A stretch of 64,000 nt of DNA from Flavobacterium sp. (GTDB lineage: Bacteria; Bacteroidota; Bacteroidia; Flavobacteriales; Flavobacteriaceae). The position numbers and the translations under genes were made by a program. Shown piece by piece: positions 34,452 through 42,976 of this stretch. How positions within the stretch are numbered: the stretch's first letter is position 1; each line of letters begins with the position of its first letter. Location of the stretch: positions 253,528 to 317,527 of the forward strand of contig NZ_JAIXUB010000001.1 of NCBI RefSeq assembly GCF_027484205.1, given 5' to 3'. Below the pieces are notes generated by a model, which was given only the letters and a program-made list of their open reading frames with translations, did no database searches and was not told the DNA's origin.

Positions 34452-35645
34452 ATGAAAAGAGGAAGCTTCAAATATATTTTACTTTTAATGTATTGTCAAT
34501 CATTTGCACAAATTGGTATCAATACGACAACACCAAGTAGTAATGCTATTTTAGACATTACAGCAAACGACAAAGGACTTTTAATACCTAGAGTAACCAG
34601 TTTACAAAGAACATCCATTACTCCTTCCGCTACAGTAGATAAGGGACTGCAAGTTTTCGATACGGACACAAATAGTATTTGGTATTGGGATGGCACCATA
34701 TGGATAGAAAACTCAGGTAAAAACATTTTCAATTCTAATGGAGTAATCAACTCTGATAGAACAGTGGGGATTTCAAGTTATGTGAACTTCGACAATGGCA
34801 CTTTCTATGTAAACGGAGTTACAAACAATGTAGGGATAAACAATCAAGTTCCCTCTTATAATTTAGATGTAAATGGCACAATAGCATCATCAAATTATTT
34901 ACTCAAAGACGATCAACTGGGAGAAATAATTATTGGAAAATACAGCACAACGTTCACAGGCTCTGTAATCAACACGACACTAACATCAGGTTTTTTAGAT
35001 TTTCAAGTGGCAAATTCCTCAAAAATGAGAATTTTAAGCAATGGCAATATTGGAATTGGAGTAACTAACCCTTCATTTAATCTCGAAATAAATGGCAATA
35101 CAAAAACAACTCAAATAGTCGATTCAAATAATAGTACAGGAGTTAGTGGACAAGTATTAACAAAAGTTGGGAGCAATTTAACATGGGTAAACAATGTTTC
35201 AATTATTCCTTCGTCTAATGTTGTTTTCCCATTATCCGCACAAACATTACCTATAAACGCAACCGATTACTACACGGGTGCATACATTGATTTAAGTCCT
35301 GGCAAATGGTCGGTTCAAGGAAACTTATTAATAAATGTAGGCGGTGGAATAACCACAACAAACAATACTGGAGCTTGGATAAGAGCTTCCTTATCTACTT
35401 CACCTTCTTTTTACACCAACACTGATATAATTGGCGCACCCTTATTTGCAGGCAGTATAGCTGGACCATTAGCTTATGGTGTTTGTAGTGGAACCATTAT
35501 AATAAATAATACCTCTGGAGCAATAAAAAGATACTACCTTTTTAGAAGAGGGTGCGACTTGTTTAATGCTAGTGGTTGGAATATGTATAATTTTGGTCGT
35601 GGAGTTTGGGGTGAAGATCAAGTTGTGGCTTATCCTATGAATTAA
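34452..35645 (+). CDS. Secreted fibre-like protein with globular C-terminal head
   Basis: The 397-residue protein has a signal peptide ending CQSFAQ, then the module GINTTTPSSNAILDITANDK and GLQVFDTDTNSIWYWDG seen in related Bacteroidota fibre proteins. Fibre repeats of the type VGINNQVPSYNLDVNGT and IGIGVTNPSFNLEINGN follow, as in phage tail and intramolecular-chaperone fibres. The last 130 residues look globular (a jelly-roll-like pattern of beta strands). No T9SS tail is visible. Surface adhesin is likely. Confidence 0.7.
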   Translation: MKRGSFKYILLLMYCQSFAQIGINTTTPSSNAILDITANDKGLLIPRVTSLQRTSITPSATVDKGLQVFDTDTNSIWYWDGTIWIENSGKNIFNSNGVINSDRTVGISSYVNFDNGTFYVNGVTNNVGINNQVPSYNLDVNGTIASSNYLLKDDQLGEIIIGKYSTTFTGSVINTTLTSGFLDFQVANSSKMRILSNGNIGIGVTNPSFNLEINGNTKTTQIVDSNNSTGVSGQVLTKVGSNLTWVNNVSIIPSSNVVFPLSAQTLPINATDYYTGAYIDLSPGKWSVQGNLLINVGGGITTTNNTGAWIRASLSTSPSFYTNTDIIGAPLFAGSIAGPLAYGVCSGTIIINNTSGAIKRYYLFRRGCDLFNASGWNMYNFGRGVWGEDQVVAYPMN

Positions 35646-35747
35646 TAAAGTAATGAAGTTGTTTAAACTTTTTTCAATCATTTACAAAAAAGAAAACATA
35701 TTTTCACAGAACAAATAAAGTAAAAAATTGAAATTTAATAATTAATT

Positions 35748-36734
35748 ATGTACACCGGAAAAGATTTTACTGTAAATTTAATATGGCATTTTGCTCGAAA
35801 AAATTTACTTCGAACAGCAATTATAAGTACTGCTGCTGTTGTTTTATATAAATATTGTGGATTTACCTTTCTTGCAATACCTTTTGTGCCAATTGCTTCG
35901 GTTGGTACTGCTGTAGCATTTTATGTTGGTTTTAAAAACAACCAAGCCTATGATAGACTTTGGGAAGCAAGAAAACTTTGGGGAGGAATTACCAATACCA
36001 GTAGAAATTTTGCCTGTCAAGCTTTAGCATTAATTGAAGATAAAGAAATCGCAAAAGAATTGATATACAGACACATTGCCTATGTAAATATCCTTCGTCT
36101 TCAACTACGTAAAACAATTCCTTGGGCTACCAGTAAAGAAAACCTACATCAAACATTTCATGGGGAACGAAGCGAATTAGATGCTTTTGATGAAGGATTA
36201 AAAAAAATTTTAGAGCAACACAATAAATTAAATTATTATGAAAAGCTAAAGTCTAAAAATAATGCTGCTTCTGGAATACTTAAAAGTCAAATTTTCGATT
36301 TAACAAAATTGAAAAGAGAGAAAAAAATAGACGAATACGAACATAGTGATTTAGTAAAACACATCAATGAGTTATTCAATTTGCAAGGCGGTTGCGAACG
36401 AATAAAATCAACACCACTTTTTAGACAATACAGCATTTTCAGTAGAGTATTTGTAGTGTTGTTTATTGCTTTAGTTCCATTTGGTTTAATGAAAGACTTA
36501 AGTCAATTGGCTTCTTGGGGTGTTTGGCTAACAATACCTTTCTCCATGATGATTTCTTGGGTGTTCTTTACCATGGAACAAATTGGCGAATTTTCAGAAA
36601 ATCCATTCGATAATTCGGTAAATGATATTCCTATTTACACCATTTGCGTCAACATAGAAATCGATTTAAAAGAACTGATGGATGAAGAAAATTTACCTGA
36701 TAAAGTGGTGCCAGAAAACAATGTATTACTCTAA
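35748..36734 (+). CDS. Bestrophin-family anion channel
   Basis: The 328-residue protein has the bestrophin N-terminal signature: FARKNLLRTAIISTAAV, PIASVGTAVAFYVGFKNNQA then YDRLWEARKLWGGITNTSRN. Two more hydrophobic helices lie near 222-265 with FVVLFIALVPFGLMKDL. Bestrophins are pentameric channels for chloride and bicarbonate in the inner membrane. The gene is 11 bp before a beta-carbonic anhydrase gene, which points to bicarbonate as the substrate. Confidence 0.9.
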   Translation: MYTGKDFTVNLIWHFARKNLLRTAIISTAAVVLYKYCGFTFLAIPFVPIASVGTAVAFYVGFKNNQAYDRLWEARKLWGGITNTSRNFACQALALIEDKEIAKELIYRHIAYVNILRLQLRKTIPWATSKENLHQTFHGERSELDAFDEGLKKILEQHNKLNYYEKLKSKNNAASGILKSQIFDLTKLKREKKIDEYEHSDLVKHINELFNLQGGCERIKSTPLFRQYSIFSRVFVVLFIALVPFGLMKDLSQLASWGVWLTIPFSMMISWVFFTMEQIGEFSENPFDNSVNDIPIYTICVNIEIDLKELMDEENLPDKVVPENNVLL

Positions 36735-36745
36735 AAATAATAAAT

Positions 36746-37372
36746 ATGAATTTTGAACAAATAGTTAAAAATAATGAAAAATGGGTGGCTGAAAAATTGT
36801 CGCAAGATCCAAATTATTTTGAAAACCTTGCTAAAGGTCAAAGTCCCGAAACACTTTACATTGGATGCAGTGATAGCAGAGTAACCGCTGAAGATTTAAT
36901 GGGTGCCAATCCTGGAGAAGTTTTTATCCATAGAAATGTAGCCAATATGGTTATTTCTATAGATTTAAATGTCATGTCTGTTTTAAATTATGCCGTGAGA
37001 CATTTAAAAGTAAACAACATCGTTGTTTGCGGGCATTATGAATGTGGTGGTGTAAAAGCAGCGATGCAATCAGCAGATTTAGGAATTCTAAATCCGTGGT
37101 TAAGAAACATTCGCGATGTTTATAGATTACACCAAGATGAATTGGATACTATTGAAGACAATGCAAAGCGCTACAATCGATTAATCGAACTCAACGTACA
37201 AGAACAATGCATCAATTTAATCAAAACTGCTGCGGTACAACAAGCACACAAAGAACGAGGATTAAAGGTTTACGGTTGGGTTTTTGACATCCATTCAGGA
37301 AAACTTATAGACCTTAAAATTGATTTTTCTAAAGAACTTGATAAAATCATGAAAATTTATAAACTTGAGTAA
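36746..37372 (+). CDS. can: Beta-class carbonic anhydrase
   Basis: The 208-residue enzyme interconverts CO2 and bicarbonate. The zinc ligands are C41, H97 and C100 (in YIGCSDSRV and CGHYECGGV), and the catalytic D43-R45 dyad is intact. The length is normal for the family. No signal peptide is present, so it is cytoplasmic. It forms a tight operon with the bestrophin channel upstream. Confidence 0.95.
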   Translation: MNFEQIVKNNEKWVAEKLSQDPNYFENLAKGQSPETLYIGCSDSRVTAEDLMGANPGEVFIHRNVANMVISIDLNVMSVLNYAVRHLKVNNIVVCGHYECGGVKAAMQSADLGILNPWLRNIRDVYRLHQDELDTIEDNAKRYNRLIELNVQEQCINLIKTAAVQQAHKERGLKVYGWVFDIHSGKLIDLKIDFSKELDKIMKIYKLE

Positions 37373-37489
37373 TGATTGATTTTGTTCCTTTACAAATGGT
37401 CTTCGCCTACTCTATTATTAAAAGTAATTATTCAAAAACCAATTATCTATATAATATTTGAACAGTGAATAAGTAGCTGTTATCGGGAA

Positions 37490-38071
37490 ATGAATCAAGA
37501 CAAACTCTCTTTATTTTTCAGTAATGAATTTCCTTTCAACAAAGAAGGTTTAGAGGAGTTTGTCGCTACTTTTAACAGAAAAACATATACTAAAGGAGAA
37601 ATTATTCTAAGAAGCGAATCTGTAGAAAACGAACTTCGATTTCTAGACCAAGGCATTGTACGCGAATATTTTGCAACAAATGAGAAGGAGAAAAACATCA
37701 ATTTTTATACAAACTCATGTTTTATAACAGACTTTACGTCATTTACAAATTCAACCAAAACAAAAAAAAATCAAGAATGCATTACAGACGTAACTTTAAG
37801 AGTTTTGTCTAAAGAACAATTCTTTATTTTTACAAATCAATACAATTGTGGCAAACTATTTATTGAAACCATCTTTCAAAAAATTGTTGTAACAAAAGAA
37901 ACCGAAGAATTCGATCATTTTGTAAATACCGCCGAAGAATTATATTTAGATATTATGAAATCTAAACCCGATTGGTTATTAAATATACCACAATATCATA
38001 TTGCCTCCTACTTAGGAATTACTCCCGAAACCTTAAGCCGAATTAGAAAAAAAATTAAATTATTTAAATAA
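37490..38071 (+). CDS. Crp/Fnr-family regulator
   Basis: The 193-residue protein has an N-terminal cyclic-nucleotide-binding fold (about 1-115, with TKGEIILRSESVENELRFLD and GIVREYF) and a C-terminal winged HTH ending PQYHIASYLGITPETLSRIR. The usual cAMP-binding Arg-Ser pair is not evident, so another signal is likely. Its last 205 bp are duplicated at 40112-40333, on the other side of the protease gene. Confidence 0.85.
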   Translation: MNQDKLSLFFSNEFPFNKEGLEEFVATFNRKTYTKGEIILRSESVENELRFLDQGIVREYFATNEKEKNINFYTNSCFITDFTSFTNSTKTKKNQECITDVTLRVLSKEQFFIFTNQYNCGKLFIETIFQKIVVTKETEEFDHFVNTAEELYLDIMKSKPDWLLNIPQYHIASYLGITPETLSRIRKKIKLFK

Positions 38072-38124
38072 CTCTACAAATCAAAATAAAATAGAAAAAT
38101 TATAACTAATCAATTTAAAAACAG

Positions 38125-40050
38125 ATGTTTATAGAAAAAACATTATTTATTTACTTTTTGTTACTTACAGTAGCGCTACAAGCACAAGTAAAAAAAAGTG
38201 ATAATCCAACTAATTCTGCTTTAGAACTTGAAAGCCAAACCAAACGCTCAGCTATTTCAAAAGTTTCCTCTACAGCTTCATTTGCTAACCCAGAAAACGA
38301 TATGATCATAAATGATTTATCTTCAAACTGTTTCAAAGGCTACCTAAATGGCGTTTGGTCTTCATGTGGATTATTGAATAGGAATTCATTTCAAAATATA
38401 GATTTAGCTCAAATCTCTTCTCAAAATAGAAAAGGACAATTTCATATATTAAATGATAATCCACATCAATTGTATGTTTGTTTTACAAATGAGTTAAACT
38501 TAAATAGCCATATTAATAGTAAAGAAATAATAAAAGCTATCCCAGAAATAAAAGCTATTGTTGAAGAATTTCATATAACATTTGAAAAAGCATTTTCTAT
38601 TAGTGATGATCAATTGCAACGCTTACACGAAACATCTGAAAAAATATCAAAAAATTCAAGCTCTTTGAAGAAGCTAAATCATATTTTTAAAGTTATGATA
38701 TCTAATCCATCAAATTCAAGATTAATTGATTTAGCATCTAAACTAGAAAAACTTCAAGCCGTTGAGTACAGCGATTTGGTTTCAATCAATCCTATTCCTC
38801 CACCCTCAGATTTAGCGCCAGCGACACCAAACTTTCAATCAGAACAATCATACATTCAATCAAATCCGGGTGTAAATATGCAATATGCATGGAATCTGGG
38901 TTTAAATGGAGCTGGAATAAGAATTCGTGATATTGAATATGGCTTTAATAAAAATCATGAAGAGTTAAATGAAATGAATGCTGATATTGCAGCAGGAATG
39001 AATGTTTCAACATCTGCAAATCAATTATATACAGAACATGGAACATGCGTTTTTGGTGTTAACTTTGCTAACAATGGAATCTATGGCATAACAGGACTTG
39101 CTTTTGGTGCTCAAGAAATGATACTTTTTCCGGAATGGCAACAATCGGGTTATAATAGAGTATATGCAGTTAGTCAAGCAATACAAAACTCAGCCGCTGG
39201 TGATGTCATTATATATGAAATGCAAGAGTATGGAGAAAATAATAATTTTGTTCCCGCAGAATTTAGTAACGTAATTTGGGATTTAACAAAAGCGGCAACT
39301 GATGCTGGAATTATAGTTGTTGCGTCGGCTGGAAATGGTAGTGAAAATTTAGATTCATCTTTTTATTCATCTTATTTGAATAGAGGTGATAGTGGAGCAA
39401 TAATTATTGGAGCAGGAACACCAGATTTATATCATAGCAGATTATCTTTTTCAACTTATGGATCAAGAGTTGATGTTCAAGGTTGGGGTTTAAATGTACT
39501 AACTACTGGAAGTAATTCAGATTTTTCAAATAATTGGGCTACTATTGGAGATGATTTTAATCAATCCTATTTTTTATTTGGTGGAACAAGCTCTGCTACT
39601 GCAATGGTAGCCGCATGTACTGTTGTACTTCAATCATATTATCATTTTTTGACAGGCGGTTATCTTAATTCAATTCAAATGAGAAATTTATTAATTGAAA
39701 CAGGCATACCTCAAAACAACACTGAAAGTCAACACATTGGACCTTTACCAAATATGCAATCAGCTATTCAAGAAATATATAATGATTTTCTAGAACTTAG
39801 TACATATGCAGATAAATCAGAATTCATGATTTACCCAAATCCTTGTCGAGATAAAATCACATTAGTAACAAATGAATTTATTTCAATTAAAGCTTCAATT
39901 AAGATTACAAATTCTTTAGGACAAACAATATACAATAAAATTTTAAATAAAGACAAAGTAGTGGATATATCAAATCTTTCAGAAGGAATATACTATTTGG
40001 AACTAACTGATGATAATAAAAGCACGGTAAAAAAAATAATTAAAAAATAG
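38125..40050 (+). CDS. T9SS-secreted subtilisin-like protease (S8)
   Basis: The 641-residue protein has a signal peptide ending LQAQ and then the same N-terminal module as the protein at 27455 (NSALELESQTKRSAISKV, NDMIINDLSSNCFKGYLNG). An S8 catalytic domain follows, with D269 in RIRDIEYGF, H305 in YTEHGTCVFG and S489 in GGTSSATAMVA, all intact. A T9SS type A tail has FMIYPNPCRDKITLV and ends TVKKIIKK. It should act at the surface or outside the cell. It is the only protein of the module family with an enzyme domain. Confidence 0.9.
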   Translation: MFIEKTLFIYFLLLTVALQAQVKKSDNPTNSALELESQTKRSAISKVSSTASFANPENDMIINDLSSNCFKGYLNGVWSSCGLLNRNSFQNIDLAQISSQNRKGQFHILNDNPHQLYVCFTNELNLNSHINSKEIIKAIPEIKAIVEEFHITFEKAFSISDDQLQRLHETSEKISKNSSSLKKLNHIFKVMISNPSNSRLIDLASKLEKLQAVEYSDLVSINPIPPPSDLAPATPNFQSEQSYIQSNPGVNMQYAWNLGLNGAGIRIRDIEYGFNKNHEELNEMNADIAAGMNVSTSANQLYTEHGTCVFGVNFANNGIYGITGLAFGAQEMILFPEWQQSGYNRVYAVSQAIQNSAAGDVIIYEMQEYGENNNFVPAEFSNVIWDLTKAATDAGIIVVASAGNGSENLDSSFYSSYLNRGDSGAIIIGAGTPDLYHSRLSFSTYGSRVDVQGWGLNVLTTGSNSDFSNNWATIGDDFNQSYFLFGGTSSATAMVAACTVVLQSYYHFLTGGYLNSIQMRNLLIETGIPQNNTESQHIGPLPNMQSAIQEIYNDFLELSTYADKSEFMIYPNPCRDKITLVTNEFISIKASIKITNSLGQTIYNKILNKDKVVDISNLSEGIYYLELTDDNKSTVKKIIKK

Positions 40051-40111
40051 AAAACTGAAAAAATCATCCCATAATATATTTGAGATAAATAACGAAAATC
40101 TAAGATTCATC

Positions 40112-40333
40112 GAAACCATCTTTCAAAAAATTGTTGTAACTAAAGAAACCGAAGAATTCAATCATTTTGTAAATACCGCCGAAGAACTTTACTTAAACAT
40201 CATTAAATCTAAACCCGATTGGTTATTAAATATACCACAATATCATATTGCTTCCTACTTAGGAATTACTCCCGAAACCTTAAGCCGAATTAGAAAGAAA
40301 ATCAAACAATTCAAGGAAGCTAAATTTCTATGA
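40112..40333 (+). pseudogene. Duplicated 3' fragment of the Crp/Fnr gene
   Basis: The frame from GAAACC at 40112 translates to ETIFQKIVVTKETEEF, the DNA-binding part of the protein at 37490, and runs in frame to TGA at 40331-40333. It has few differences (for example N for D before HFVNTAEELY) and a different last 8 residues. There is no start codon or sensor domain. Confidence 0.85.
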
Positions 40334-40394
40334 AACTTATGCTGATTATAAAACCACATTTTATAACGGAATGACTTTGTGGATAGGGTTTTAA
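40329..40394 (+). pseudogene. Possible remnant of an outer-membrane protein C-terminus
   Basis: In the frame beginning at 40329 the sequence reads YETYADYKTTFYNG then MTLWIGF and stop. A final beta strand ending in Phe is typical of outer-membrane barrels. The rest of the gene is absent. This is a short match and only a suggestion. Confidence 0.3.
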
Positions 40395-40435
40395 AATTAA
40401 AAAACTTAAATTATTAACTTAAATTACTTAAAATC

Positions 40436-40702
40436 ATGAACAGAATACTAGCAATTTTAACCATTGACACGGATAACCTTCCAGACAATTTTCAAGAAAT
40501 TATTAAACATGAGCAAGAAGTTATTGCAAAATGGAAAGAAGAAGGCATTATAGATCATCTATTTTTAAGACAAACCAAAAATGGAGCCGTTTTAATTTTT
40601 AAAGATATTGATGAAGAGAAAGTAAAAGAGTTAATGACGATACTTCCATTGTACAAATTGAAAAAAAGTATAGAATACTTGAGTTTAATAAAACAATTTT
40701 AA
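40436..40702 (+). CDS. YCII/muconolactone-isomerase-like small protein
   Basis: The 88-residue protein has a ferredoxin-like alpha/beta pattern (MNRILAILTID, EQEVIAKWKEEGIIDHLF, NGAVLIFKD, LPLYKLKKSIEYLSL). It is typical of the dimeric alpha-beta barrel group that includes YCII and muconolactone isomerase-like proteins. Their functions are mostly unknown, though several handle small aromatic or quinone compounds. It stands alone. Confidence 0.65.
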   Translation: MNRILAILTIDTDNLPDNFQEIIKHEQEVIAKWKEEGIIDHLFLRQTKNGAVLIFKDIDEEKVKELMTILPLYKLKKSIEYLSLIKQF

Positions 40703-40899
40703 AACAAAAAATTGACTTAATTACTAAACTCAAAATAAAAAGTAACAGCCACAAGAATTATTTATTACTAATTTCAGAATAACTTTTGTGTTATTAAAAA
40801 ACCCAAAAATTATTCTGAATTTTATTAGATTTAAATTAGAATATTATTTTAGACTAACCATTTAATTAATAATATCACGTTTCTAATTTAATCTGTTTT

Positions 40900-41259
40900 T
40901 TAAAACTTTATAGGCATCGTCCAAGAATGACATTGTATTTTCCATGTAACGTTATCTAATACCCATGTAACCGAATACTTACCTTCACCAGTTGTTTTAT
41001 TTTTTTCTTTTTCAACATCTTTAAAAATACCAAACTCAAAGACTAGATTCTCACTACGAACAACTTTTTCAGCTTCAAAAACTACCTCAACTTTTCCTAA
41101 ACCCGCTCTCATAAATTCGAGAATAGCATCATTTCCTTTAATTAATAGTTTGTTGGGCGGAAATAAAACACCATCAGTTGCGTAAATGTTTTTAAATTTT
41201 AACGCATCAGCTTCATTCCAAGCATCTGTCCATAATTTCATTGATGGCTTTTCTATCAT
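40900..41259 (-). CDS. SnoaL/DUF4440-like NTF2-fold protein
   Basis: The 119-residue protein has the NTF2-like start WTDAWNEADALKFKNIYATDG followed in separate strands by VLFPPN, VVFEAEKVV and YSVTWVLDNVTWKIQCHSW. The fold forms a cone-shaped pocket used by isomerases, cyclases and binding proteins. No catalytic residues can be assigned. A second NTF2-like gene lies at 44462. Confidence 0.7.
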   Translation of the reverse strand: MIEKPSMKLWTDAWNEADALKFKNIYATDGVLFPPNKLLIKGNDAILEFMRAGLGKVEVVFEAEKVVRSENLVFEFGIFKDVEKEKNKTTGEGKYSVTWVLDNVTWKIQCHSWTMPIKF

Positions 41260-41288
41260 GATAATTTAATAGTATAAATTGTTAATTA

Positions 41289-41449
41289 TACCAAATATGT
41301 ATATAAAATAGTCTAAAGGTGCGAAGTTATTTTTTAGAAAAAAATTTTAGAAAAAATCTTAGCATAGCTGGGCTACGGAAATATTTTTTCTGAATAATTT
41401 TAGCATAAAAGAACAAGTAGATTGGGCTAATTTATATGCATATTTGGTA
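41289..41449. repeat. Full MITE-like element, 161 bp, TSD TTA
   Basis: The ends are TACCAAATATGTATATAAAA and TATATGCATATTTGGTA, with TTA directly on both sides (41286-41288 and 41450-41452). It lies 3 bp after the stop of the minus-strand gene at 41453. The interior resembles the degenerate copy at 23355. Confidence 0.85.
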
Positions 41450-41452
41450 TTA

Positions 41453-42052
41453 TTACTTTCTTTGAAAATAAGTAAATCCAGCATCAGTTCCACCACCAGC
41501 AAGAGCAATAGAAATATTAAGATGAGCAATGGCTTCAATATGTCTGGCATTTTTAATTCCACCAACAATTAACCCTGAAAATCCTATTTCATCGGTTAAT
41601 TGCTTGATAACATTTGCTGCATCTAAATCATCTGAAGCCACAAATGCTGTTAATTTTTGCCCATCAAATGATTGTTTTTCAGGTTTCATTACATCAGCAA
41701 AAATGGTATTAAAGGCTTTCACTACTCTACTTTCTGGCAATAAACGAGCGGTTTGTTCTCCACCACTATCTTCACCTAAAAATAAAGGCGACCAATCAGC
41801 AATATTGATGGCATTAGTAATATCTACAACTATTTTCCCTTTGAGATGTTCCTTATTTGCAGTCAACACTTCAGTCATTGCTGAAAAAGGAATAGCAAAA
41901 CAAACTACTTCCCCAAAAGAGATAGCATCAGCAACAGATAACTGATATTCGTTAGGATTTTGAGTTCCGTATTTTACAGTGTGACCTGCTTTTTCAAATA
42001 GATTTCCAAGACTTGATGCTACATTTCCAGCACCGATAAAACTAATATTCAT
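41453..42052 (-). CDS. NADPH-dependent F420 reductase-like dinucleotide-binding protein
   Basis: The 199-residue protein has an N-terminal Rossmann motif MNISFIGAGNVASSLGNLFE with a basic residue later, KYGTQN, in the NADP-binding position. The conserved VKAFNTIFADVM is typical of the COG2085 group. Members reduce F420 or other small substrates; Bacteroidota normally lack F420, so another acceptor such as ferric chelates or quinones is likely. It is divergent from an HxlR-linked operon. Confidence 0.8.
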   Translation of the reverse strand: MNISFIGAGNVASSLGNLFEKAGHTVKYGTQNPNEYQLSVADAISFGEVVCFAIPFSAMTEVLTANKEHLKGKIVVDITNAINIADWSPLFLGEDSGGEQTARLLPESRVVKAFNTIFADVMKPEKQSFDGQKLTAFVASDDLDAANVIKQLTDEIGFSGLIVGGIKNARHIEAIAHLNISIALAGGGTDAGFTYFQRK

Positions 42053-42075
42053 TATAAATTTTAATTAAAATTGAG

Positions 42076-42150
42076 TTGCAAAATTGCACTAATACTATTA
42101 TTTTTGCAAGTAGTAACTAAATTGTAGGGTAGTTACCAAAAAGTAAGCAA
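42076..42150 (+). promoter_or_regulatory. Promoter and candidate HxlR operators
   Basis: TTG at 42076-42078 and TATTTTTG at 42099-42106 are 20 bp apart and fit the Bacteroidota promoter. Directly downstream lies TTGCAAGTAGTAAC (42104-42117), also found inverted at 44385-44397. Then comes GGGTAGTTACCAAAAAGTAA starting at 42127, which recurs with few changes at 46504. These are candidate operators of the HxlR regulators. Confidence 0.55.
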
Positions 42151-42534
42151 ATGATAGATAAGTTTGAAAATATGTTCCTTATCATGACAGGATTAGGACT
42201 AGGATTAATAGGTTTAGGATATGGGTTAAACCCAGATTTTTATCCAAATTTATTTGGTTATGAGTTAGATAATATAAATGCTTTTCACGTATTTAAAGCA
42301 TTTAATGGATTATACTTGGCTTTTTCGGGCTTCTGGATTTACTCAGTTTTTCAGCCAAAAATGAAAAAAAGTGCCTTGTTAATGATTATCATAGTCATGA
42401 TTGGGTTAATCATAGGAAGACTTTGGAGTATTATCACTGACGGTAAACCACATTGGTTATTATTAGCATATTTAGGATTAGAGTTTTTTGTCTTATTACA
42501 AGCATTACTCATCTATACCAAAAAATATAAATAA
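42151..42534 (+). CDS. DUF4345-like four-TM protein
   Basis: The 127-residue protein has four hydrophobic helices (about 8-25, 45-64, 72-92, 100-122) and the stretch IGRLWSIITDGKPHWLLL, a pattern of the DUF4345 family. Function is unknown. It is followed 10 bp later by an HxlR regulator and probably co-transcribed. Confidence 0.65.
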   Translation: MIDKFENMFLIMTGLGLGLIGLGYGLNPDFYPNLFGYELDNINAFHVFKAFNGLYLAFSGFWIYSVFQPKMKKSALLMIIIVMIGLIIGRLWSIITDGKPHWLLLAYLGLEFFVLLQALLIYTKKYK

Positions 42535-42544
42535 AGAATAATTT

Positions 42545-42907
42545 ATGAGAAAAATAACTTCCACCAATCACGAAAATGAAAAAGCATTAGAAACAGATTG
42601 CCCTTTCATTTTTGCGCTATCATTAATGGGAAAACGTTGGAAGCCAGCAATACTATGGAAAATGAGTGAAGGTTGTTATCGTTTTGGTGAATTTAAAAGA
42701 GAAATTCCTCAAATAAGTGAAAAAATGTTAACGCAGCATTTAAGAGAACTAGAAGCTGACGGCATGATAACCCGAACCATCTTTGCAGAAATGCCGCCAA
42801 GAGTTGAATATGCTTTGACACCACTAGGAGTATCTTTGCAACCCATTTTGCTCGAATTGAATAAATGGGGTGAAAACGCAAAAAAAATTAAGAAAACTAA
42901 TTTTTAA
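42545..42907 (+). CDS. HxlR-family regulator 1
   Basis: The 120-residue winged-HTH protein has the family start CPFIFALSLMGKRWKPAILW, the recognition region REIPQISEKMLTQHLRELEA and the wing PPRVEYALTPLG. HxlR proteins bind DNA as dimers and often sense electrophiles, quinones or aldehydes, through a Cys near the N-terminus; Cys is present in DCPF here. It probably controls its own operon and the divergent reductase. Confidence 0.9.
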   Translation: MRKITSTNHENEKALETDCPFIFALSLMGKRWKPAILWKMSEGCYRFGEFKREIPQISEKMLTQHLRELEADGMITRTIFAEMPPRVEYALTPLGVSLQPILLELNKWGENAKKIKKTNF

Positions 42908-42976
42908 TTCAATCGTATTTCTTGATTTCAATCAATGTAAATAATTTTTATATTTCCAAAATTTGCATTTAAATTA

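Larger units (their letters stand above)
40051..40435. other. Intergenic region with two gene remnants
   Basis: It holds the duplicated 3' end of the Crp/Fnr gene (40112-40333) and, overlapping its end in another frame, the apparent last 21 codons of an outer-membrane protein (40329-40394). Nothing else is seen. Confidence 0.7.

Noticed and set aside
23979..35645. A prophage, because of the tail-fibre-like proteins
   Set aside because: All have Sec signal peptides, there are no capsid, terminase, sheath or baseplate genes, and the neighbours are ordinary envelope genes.
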